From: Gemmatimonadales bacterium
GTDB taxonomy: Bacteria; Gemmatimonadota; Gemmatimonadetes; Gemmatimonadales; GWC2-71-9
DNA: 7,086 nucleotides
Direction of reading: 5' to 3'
Assembly (NCBI GenBank): GCA_013813675.1
Contig: JACCRH010000054.1
Coordinates: forward strand, 1 to 7,086
Under the pieces are notes generated by a model. That model was not told where the DNA came from, searched no databases, and saw only the letters and a program-made list of their open reading frames with translations. Below, piece by piece: positions 1-4,574 of the stretch. Every line of letters starts with the position of its first letter. Position 1 is the first letter of the stretch. Both the position numbers and the translations under genes were made by a program.

Positions 1-922
1 AGATGAAGCTCTCGATGATGACGCTGCGGCTGTGCTCGCGGGCCACCTCGAACCCCTCGCGCACGCCGGCCGGCGTGGTCACGTGAATGGTGATGCCCCG
101 CCCGTGGTTGGCGTTGTACGGCTTCACTACGACCGGGTAGCCGATCTCTCCCGCCGCCTCGACCGCTTCCTCCACCCCTTGAACCAGCCGTTGCCGGGGC
201 ACCGGCAGGCCCAGGTTGCCGAGGATGCGGTTGGTTTCCTCCTTGTCGGAGGCGAGCTCGACCGCGATGTGGGAGGTGCGGCCGGTGACGGTGGCCTGGA
301 TCCGCTGCTGGTACCGGCCGTGGCCGAACTGGATGAGGCTCTGGTCGTTGAGGCGGATCCAGGGGATCTTCCGCTCCTCCGCCGCCCGGATCAGCGACAT
401 CGTGCTGGGGCCGAGGTGCCGTCGCTGAGCGTAGCGGATGAACTCGTCGCGCTCGGCCTCGAAGTCGAAGTCCGGCGGCACCGCGCCGTCGGGCCGCAGC
501 TCGGCGGGAAGGAGCGAGTGCAGCAGCATGAGCCCGAGGCGGCCCGCCTCCATACCCACGTCTTCCTGCTGGTACTGATAGATGACGTGGTAGTGGCCCG
601 TCGCGCCGTGTGAGCGGGTCTTCCCGAAGGTCACCGGCTCGCCGGCCACGTTCTGCAGCTCGATGGCGACGTGCTCCAGGATGTGGCCCATCCAGGTGCC
701 CTCGTCCTCGGTCAGCCGCCGGATGAAGCCGCCCGGCTTGCCGTAGGAGCAGGAGTGGTCCCGCAGTCCCGGCAGCGCCGCCACCAGTCCGTCGGTGAAC
801 CCGGGCCCCAGCTTGACCGAGGGCCAGTTCTCGAGTTCACCGAGGTCGACATCGAGCCGGATGACCGGAAAGTGGGCGTACAGGCTCGGGCCGACATAGA
901 CGGCCTTGTCGAGAATGCGCAT
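1..922 (-). CDS. cphA: Cyanophycin synthetase, N-terminal part (partial, runs off left edge)
   Basis: Cyanophycin synthetase makes multi-L-arginyl-poly-L-aspartate by ATP-dependent stepwise addition of Asp to the backbone and Arg to its side chains, in the cytoplasm. I translated the 307 codons present. The N-terminal domain shows family landmarks: RLDVDLGELE near residue 22, PGF at 40, HSCSYGKPGGFIRRL around 56-70, and GTWMGHILEHVAIELQ at 75-90. Next come QFGHGRYQQRIQATVTGRTSHIAVE (198-222), SDKEETNRIL and GLPVPR. The ATP-grasp domain begins with YPVVVKPYNANHGRGITIHVT (262-282), including the glycine-rich NHGRG loop, and continues to VIIESFI at the edge. The family is usually near 900 residues, so about two thirds (rest of ATP-grasp plus the Mur-ligase-like domain) is outside. 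CphA1 and CphA2 therefore cannot be separated. The ATG start is backed by AAGGAG ten bases upstream. It is the last gene of the co-oriented cyanophycin set here, separated from cphB by a 144-base gap that holds a long inverted repeat. Confidence 0.95.
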   Translation of the reverse strand, partial: MRILDKAVYVGPSLYAHFPVIRLDVDLGELENWPSVKLGPGFTDGLVAALPGLRDHSCSYGKPGGFIRRLTEDEGTWMGHILEHVAIELQNVAGEPVTFGKTRSHGATGHYHVIYQYQQEDVGMEAGRLGLMLLHSLLPAELRPDGAVPPDFDFEAERDEFIRYAQRRHLGPSTMSLIRAAEERKIPWIRLNDQSLIQFGHGRYQQRIQATVTGRTSHIAVELASDKEETNRILGNLGLPVPRQRLVQGVEEAVEAAGEIGYPVVVKPYNANHGRGITIHVTTPAGVREGFEVAREHSRSVIIESFI

Positions 923-932
923 GGAGGAACTG

Positions 933-938
933 CTCCTT
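933..938 (-). promoter_or_regulatory. Ribosome binding site of cphA
   Basis: On the minus strand this reads AAGGAG, ten bases before the ATG at 922-920. It is the clearest Shine-Dalgarno sequence in the window and fixes the cphA start. It lies between the inverted repeat (ending at 956 on this strand) and the gene, so it remains unpaired if that repeat folds in RNA. Confidence 0.7.
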
Positions 939-955
939 AGTGGCTCTTGCGTGAC

Positions 956-1025
956 TTGTCATCCTGAGCGAAGCGAAGGAGGCATGACCCGGTGCATGTC
1001 TCCTTCGCTTCGCTCAGGATGACAA
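956..1025. repeat. Long palindromic repeat, copy 1 (26-bp perfect arms)
   Basis: Left arm 956-981 begins TTGTCATCCTGAGCGAAGC and ends GAAGGAG; right arm 1000-1025 is its exact reverse complement. The 18-base spacer (982-999) can extend the stem by a G-T wobble and four further pairs (983-986 with 995-998), leaving an 8-base loop, so a stem of about 31 pairs is possible. The same arms recur at 3204-3272 with an unrelated spacer. It lies 41 bases after the cphB stop and 33 bases before the cphA start. On the minus strand no T-run follows it, so it is not a standard intrinsic terminator. It looks like a dispersed REP/MITE-like palindrome; a role in 3'-end stabilisation, transcript processing or partial termination is inference only. 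Confidence 0.9.
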
Positions 1026-1066
1026 CCTTCTTTCCGTGCCCTACCTTCCGTTCCGCCGTTCCGCTC

Positions 1067-1888
1067 CTACACCCGCTGCGCGATCCCCGGCGGCGCCGTC
1101 GCCACCCGGGTGTGCAGGTTGAACTTGGATCCGTCGTTCAGGATGTGGAGCCGCAGGCCGATTAGGCAGACCGGATCGTTCTTCCGCACCTTTGCCATGG
1201 ACGAGAACTCGAGCCCCGAGGGGTCCACGATGGTGAGAGCACCGCTCCCCACCACCTCCAGGGTCTCGTCCGGCGCGATGAACCCGGCCGTGTTCTCGTC
1301 CAATCCGATCCCGATGGCGAACGGATTGTACGCCAGCGCCGTGAGCAGCCGGCCCAGGCGGTCCCGTTGCCGGAAATGTTGGTCGAGGATGACGCGGTTG
1401 GTAAGTCCCAGCCCGGCGGCCAGGGTCACGATCCTGGCCCGGGGCGACGCGCCTTCGCGGCCGAAGGCGATCATGTGCTCGCACAGAAACGCCGCGCCCG
1501 CCGAGGTGCCGGCGACGTGCAGCCCCTCGCGGTTCCGCCGCCGAAGCGCCTTGGCCACCTCGGTGCCGCCGATCATGGTGCTGAGCCGGAGCTGGTTGCC
1601 GCCGGTGAGAAAGACGCCTTCGACCTCGTCCAGCACGTCCAGCCACTCGCGGCGCTCGCAGTCGGCCCGGCTCGCGATCGGCAGCGAGCGGGCCACCTTG
1701 ATGCCCAGCGAGTGGAACAGCTCCTCGTAGCGTCCCCCGGTTTCGGCCAGCTCGGACGCGGTTGGAATGATGGCGATCCGCCCCATCGCCCCGCCGCAGA
1801 GCGTGGCGAACCGGCGCAGGATCGCCACGTCGCCGAGCTTTTCCTCGGCGCCACCGACCGGCACGATGTATCCTCTGGTGTCCGCCAC
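1067..1888 (-). CDS. cphB: Cyanophycinase (peptidase family S51)
   Basis: Cyanophycinase is a cytoplasmic serine-type exopeptidase that degrades cyanophycin to beta-Asp-Arg dipeptides. The 273-residue product has the usual family length. It shows the N-terminal YIVPVGGAEEK, a GRIAIIPTAS strand (36-45), FLTGGNQLRL (93-102), and the nucleophile elbow GTSAGA with Ser129. The signature DQHFRQRDRLGR (169-180) carries the Asp, Gln and three Arg residues that match cyanophycinase active-site positions, followed by LLTALAYNPFAIGIGLDENTA (181-201). No signal peptide is seen, so intracellular reserve turnover is expected rather than secreted cyanophycin scavenging. The start codon is GTG (1888-1886), chosen because a strong GGAGGGAG precedes it and because GYIVPVGG begins at the right distance. 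It lies 82 bases after iadA and upstream of cphA on the same strand, which places both degrading enzymes together ahead of the synthetase. Confidence 0.96.
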   Translation of the reverse strand: MADTRGYIVPVGGAEEKLGDVAILRRFATLCGGAMGRIAIIPTASELAETGGRYEELFHSLGIKVARSLPIASRADCERREWLDVLDEVEGVFLTGGNQLRLSTMIGGTEVAKALRRRNREGLHVAGTSAGAAFLCEHMIAFGREGASPRARIVTLAAGLGLTNRVILDQHFRQRDRLGRLLTALAYNPFAIGIGLDENTAGFIAPDETLEVVGSGALTIVDPSGLEFSSMAKVRKNDPVCLIGLRLHILNDGSKFNLHTRVATAPPGIAQRV

Positions 1889-1891
1889 CCG

Positions 1892-1899
1892 CTCCCTCC
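1892..1899 (-). promoter_or_regulatory. Ribosome binding site of cphB, supports GTG start
   Basis: The minus strand reads GGAGGGAG, with the GGAGG core six bases before the GTG codon at 1888-1886. Since the start is not ATG, this site is what decides it. It is a strong purine-rich match, in contrast to iadA and the receptor gene, which have none that I can see. Confidence 0.65.
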
Positions 1900-1912
1900 G
1901 CTGGAAGTTGAG

Positions 1913-1941
1913 CGCCGGGGAAGATGACAGGTTCCCCGGCG
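1913..1941. other. 10-bp hairpin between iadA and cphB
   Basis: Positions 1913-1922 (CGCCGGGGAA) pair perfectly with 1932-1941, leaving a 9-base loop. The hairpin sits 29 bases past the iadA stop and 24 bases before the start of cphB. In the transcript it is followed by CTCAACTTCC rather than a U-run, so it does not fit a standard intrinsic terminator. It may be a partial-termination or RNA-stability element that sets the iadA to cphB ratio, or simply chance in GC-rich DNA; perfect pairing over ten bases including two A-T pairs makes it worth recording. Confidence 0.5.
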
Positions 1942-1970
1942 AGGCCTTTCTCTCCGCCGGCTATTCCGCG

Positions 1971-3128
1971 CTACTCGAACGTTCCCCGGATCACCGCGCG
2001 CCCGCCCTGCACGTGCCACCGCCCCCGAGCCATCACCTCGGCCACACCCCCGGCCTCGTCCAGCACCACCAGGTCCGCATCGGCGCCGGGCGCGAGACGC
2101 CCCTTCCGCGGGAGCATGAGCAGGCGGGCGGGATTGGCGGTGAACGCAGGCAGCACCCGCTCCAGCGGCTGGCCGGCGGCGAGCAGTTGGCCCAGGGTCG
2201 TACCCACCGCTGCGGGCTCCCCGACGGCCATGTCCACCACGCGGCCATCGCCGTCGAACACCGGGAAGCAGCCGCCGCCGTCGGAGCTCACCGTTATCCG
2301 GTCCGCCGGGAGGCCGGCGTCGAGGTAGCGCACCAGGGCCTCGGCGGCGCTCCACGCGTCTTCGCCCTCTTCCACCGGGAAGGCGGTGAGGTCGATGGTG
2401 CAGCCCCGCTGCACCAGGGCGATCGCCTCGTCGAAGAGCGCTCGGCGCCGGTTTACGTGGGTCGGGTTGAATACCGCCGCCGGGATCTCGCTGTGGTCGA
2501 TCGCGTCGCGCACCGGCCCCAGTCCCCGGGAGCCGTCGCCCACGTGCAGGTGAAGGATTCCGGCCTTTCCGCTCATCAGGCCGCCGACGTGGACGTCGCC
2601 CGCCACCCGCAGCAGTTCGTCCAGCGTGGGCTGGCTGGAGCGGTGGTCGCTGATGGCCAGCTCGCCCACGCCGAGGACCAGATCGATGAGCACCAGGTCC
2701 CGCCGGACGTCGCCGGTGACGGTCGCCGGTGGCACGTGGTATCCCCCGGTGAGACAATATGCGGTGAGGCCCTCGGCGTTGAGGCCCCGCGCCACAGTGA
2801 CCAGCTCCGCCGGCGTGCGGATCGCGTCGTCGGTGCCGAGCACGCCGACGGCCGTGGTGACGCCGCCTCGGGTGAGCCGGCTCAGTCCCACCGGCGGCAC
2901 CCGCGTTTCAGGCCCTGCCTCGCCGCCGCCGCCGGTGAGGTGCACGTGCCCGTCGATGAGCCCCGGGATCACCCGCCGCCCTCCCAGATCAAACTCGTGC
3001 GCCAACGCCCGCGGGAGGGAGGGCTTCTCGCCGCCGATCCAGACGATCGTCTCCCCTGCCACGAGCAGATGGGCCCGGCCCCGGGGTGCGGGATCGTAGA
3101 GCTCGGCGTCGAGGAGGAGGGAGAGCAT
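1971..3128 (-). CDS. iadA: Isoaspartyl (beta-aspartyl) dipeptidase, amidohydrolase superfamily
   Basis: IadA is a binuclear metal dipeptidase that cleaves beta-aspartyl dipeptides; beside cphB its likely substrate is beta-Asp-Arg, giving Asp and Arg. The product (385 residues from this ATG) aligns from memory with E. coli IadA over its length. It has the metal motif DGHVHLTGGGGEAGP (His61, His63, Glu70), GGYHVP (Tyr130), ISDHRSSQP, LHLHVGDG (His195), PTHVNR (His224, Arg227) and VSSDGGG (Asp283), and ends VIRGTFE, much like the E. coli C-terminus. The position of the carbamylated bridging Lys162 of E. coli is occupied by Glu156, in GVGELAISDHR. The frame could also start at a GTG at 3170, adding 14 Pro/Arg-rich residues. 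I prefer the ATG because the amidohydrolase fold begins at once (LLLDAELYDP). Neither start has a clear Shine-Dalgarno sequence. cphB follows after 82 bases. Confidence 0.93.
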   Translation of the reverse strand: MLSLLLDAELYDPAPRGRAHLLVAGETIVWIGGEKPSLPRALAHEFDLGGRRVIPGLIDGHVHLTGGGGEAGPETRVPPVGLSRLTRGGVTTAVGVLGTDDAIRTPAELVTVARGLNAEGLTAYCLTGGYHVPPATVTGDVRRDLVLIDLVLGVGELAISDHRSSQPTLDELLRVAGDVHVGGLMSGKAGILHLHVGDGSRGLGPVRDAIDHSEIPAAVFNPTHVNRRRALFDEAIALVQRGCTIDLTAFPVEEGEDAWSAAEALVRYLDAGLPADRITVSSDGGGCFPVFDGDGRVVDMAVGEPAAVGTTLGQLLAAGQPLERVLPAFTANPARLLMLPRKGRLAPGADADLVVLDEAGGVAEVMARGRWHVQGGRAVIRGTFE

Positions 3129-3203
3129 GCAGGAAGGTAGTGAGGGATGAAGACGCGGGCGCGGGGTCACGGGAGGTCGCGAGACATCGAAGTTGTGTCG
3201 TGA

Positions 3204-3272
3204 TTGTCATCCTGAGCGAAGCGAAGGAGCCAGGACGCCGCTTCGTCTCCTTCGCTTCGCTCAGGATGACAA
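3204..3272. repeat. Long palindromic repeat, copy 2 (26-bp perfect arms)
   Basis: Left arm 3204-3229 and right arm 3247-3272 are perfect reverse complements and identical base for base to the arms of the copy at 956-1025. The 17-base spacer (3230-3246) is unrelated to the spacer of copy 1 and does not extend the stem directly. It sits 23 bases beyond the stop of the receptor gene and 75 bases upstream of the preferred iadA start, so it separates the signalling genes from the cyanophycin genes. No T-run follows on the minus strand. Both copies are preceded on the plus strand by CGTGA (with one extra C in copy 1) and followed by CC, so the conserved unit may be slightly longer than the arms. 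Confidence 0.9.
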
Positions 3273-3295
3273 CCGATACCTGGTTCTCCTCCGAC

Positions 3296-4567
3296 TCACT
3301 CCAGCCTGAACCCTCCCACCGCCCCCGTCAGCCGCGCCGCCGCGTCCGCGAGGTGACTGGCCGAGGACGAGATCTCCTCGGTCGACGCGTTGAGCTCCTG
3401 TGCCGCCGCGGCGATCTCCTGCGCGGCCGCGGCGTAGTCCTCGGTGCCGGCGGAGACTTCGCGCATCCGGTGCGCGATCCCGTCGATCAGTCCTTGCACC
3501 TCGCCCGCCGAGACCGAGATCCCGCGGGTCCACTCGTCGTTGGCCTCGGCGTCGGCGGCCACGTTCGCCAGGCCTTCCGCCGCGGCGTGGGCCGCGTCTC
3601 GTGCCGCCAGGCCGCTCCTGCCCAGCCGCAGAAGCCGCTCCCGCGCGGTGCTCACCCGGGTGAGCACCGCCTGCACCGTCTCGCTGGTGGAGCTGGCGGC
3701 CTGCGCGGCCTGCGCGGCGAGCTTTCGCACCTCCTCGGCGACCACGCTGAACCCCTTGCCCTCCTCACCCGCACGGGCCGCCTCGATCGAGGCGTTGAGG
3801 GCCAGCATGTGGGTCTGCTTGGCGATGGCCTTGGTCTGGGTGATGAACTTCTCGATCTGGGCCGACGCCGTCGCCAGTGCGTCCGCCTCCTGGGCCGCGG
3901 CCTCGACCTCTTCGGCCAGCCGCCCCAGCTCGGTAGTGCTGAGGTCGAGGCGTTCCCGGTGTCCCCGCGCCAGCCGGGCCAGCGCCGCGTTGCGCTCGGC
4001 CGCCTGGCCGGCGCCGGAAGCGAGACCCTGGGTGATGCTGAGGATCTTGCCCGCGTCCTCCGCCGCGCGGCGGACCACCAGCGCCTGCTGGCTGGCGCGC
4101 TCGGTGAGGTCGCCGGTGGTGCCGGCGACCTCCTGGGTGGAGGCGGTCATCTGCTGGGTGGAGGCCGCGATCTGCTCGGCCATCGCGGCGGCGTCGTGCG
4201 CGTGCTGCCGGATGGCGCCCACCAGGTCGCGCAGCTTGTCGAGCATCGCGAAGATCGTGCGGGTGAGCGGGTCCCGGGGCGCCCGCCCGGGCTGGGTGCG
4301 CCACGAGGGAAGGCTCAGGTCGCCGTCGGCGATGCAGACGGCCACGCCGGCCGCCACGCCGACCGGCGCCAGGATCTGCTTCACCAGCACCCAGACGATG
4401 ATCTGCTCCAGCACCACCGCCACCGCGGCGAACAGCAGCACCCCGCGCAGCATCGCGCCGGTTCCCGCGTACCTCAACAGCCACGCCACCACGGCCGTCA
4501 GCACCGCGGCGACCGCGAGCGCGATCAGGTGCACCTTGTAGAGGTATTGCTTGTGCGCCGAGGCCAT
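3296..4567 (-). CDS. Methyl-accepting chemotaxis-type receptor with minimal sensor region
   Basis: This is a membrane-anchored receptor that would relay a signal to a CheA/CheW complex through its cytoplasmic coiled coil. From the ATG (423 residues) two hydrophobic helices occupy about 12-32 and 39-63, joined by only a handful of residues, so there is no periplasmic ligand domain. A HAMP-like stretch follows (about 64-117, with GDLSLPSW and a later FAMLDKLRDLVG), then a long Ala/Gln/Glu-rich coiled coil. The signalling tip is KQTHMLALNASIEAARAGEE followed by GKGFSVVAEEVRKLA (250-284). Tip residues Asn258, Glu262 and Arg265 are kept; the position of Tsr Phe373 is Lys and that of Asn376 is His. 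No CheR-tethering pentapeptide is visible at the C-terminus (GGFRLE). It begins 7 bases after the stop of the c-di-GMP gene, so co-transcription is likely. A GTG one codon upstream is an alternative start. No good ribosome binding site is seen, suggesting translational coupling. Confidence 0.9.
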   Translation of the reverse strand: MASAHKQYLYKVHLIALAVAAVLTAVVAWLLRYAGTGAMLRGVLLFAAVAVVLEQIIVWVLVKQILAPVGVAAGVAVCIADGDLSLPSWRTQPGRAPRDPLTRTIFAMLDKLRDLVGAIRQHAHDAAAMAEQIAASTQQMTASTQEVAGTTGDLTERASQQALVVRRAAEDAGKILSITQGLASGAGQAAERNAALARLARGHRERLDLSTTELGRLAEEVEAAAQEADALATASAQIEKFITQTKAIAKQTHMLALNASIEAARAGEEGKGFSVVAEEVRKLAAQAAQAASSTSETVQAVLTRVSTARERLLRLGRSGLAARDAAHAAAEGLANVAADAEANDEWTRGISVSAGEVQGLIDGIAHRMREVSAGTEDYAAAAQEIAAAAQELNASTEEISSSASHLADAAARLTGAVGGFRLE

Positions 4568-4574
4568 CACCCGC

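Noticed and set aside
32..940. Plus-strand open frames across the cphA region
   Set aside because: The minus strand encodes an unmistakable cyanophycin synthetase N-terminus with a good ribosome binding site; the plus-strand frames show no family features.
956..1025. CRISPR-like or intrinsic terminator interpretation of the palindromes
   Set aside because: There are only two copies, over 2 kb apart and without spacers of array type, so this is not CRISPR. The stem is much longer than usual and no T-run follows on the minus strand, so the standard terminator model is not supported.
1573..2757. Minus-strand frame bridging iadA and cphB that could suggest a fusion or frameshift
   Set aside because: The protein is Arg-rich and featureless, and both real genes are intact in their own frames with normal lengths, so there is no frameshift to explain.
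3129..3203. Promoter upstream of iadA
   Set aside because: I could not find a convincing -35/-10 pair or operator on the minus strand in this 75-base gap; base composition is too GC-rich to call one by eye.
956..3272. Two repeats with a gene block between them as a composite transposon or integron-like cassette
   Set aside because: There is no transposase or recombinase in the window, no visible target-site duplication, and the enclosed genes are pathway-matched to cphA outside the bracket. Inherited locus plus dispersed repeats is simpler.
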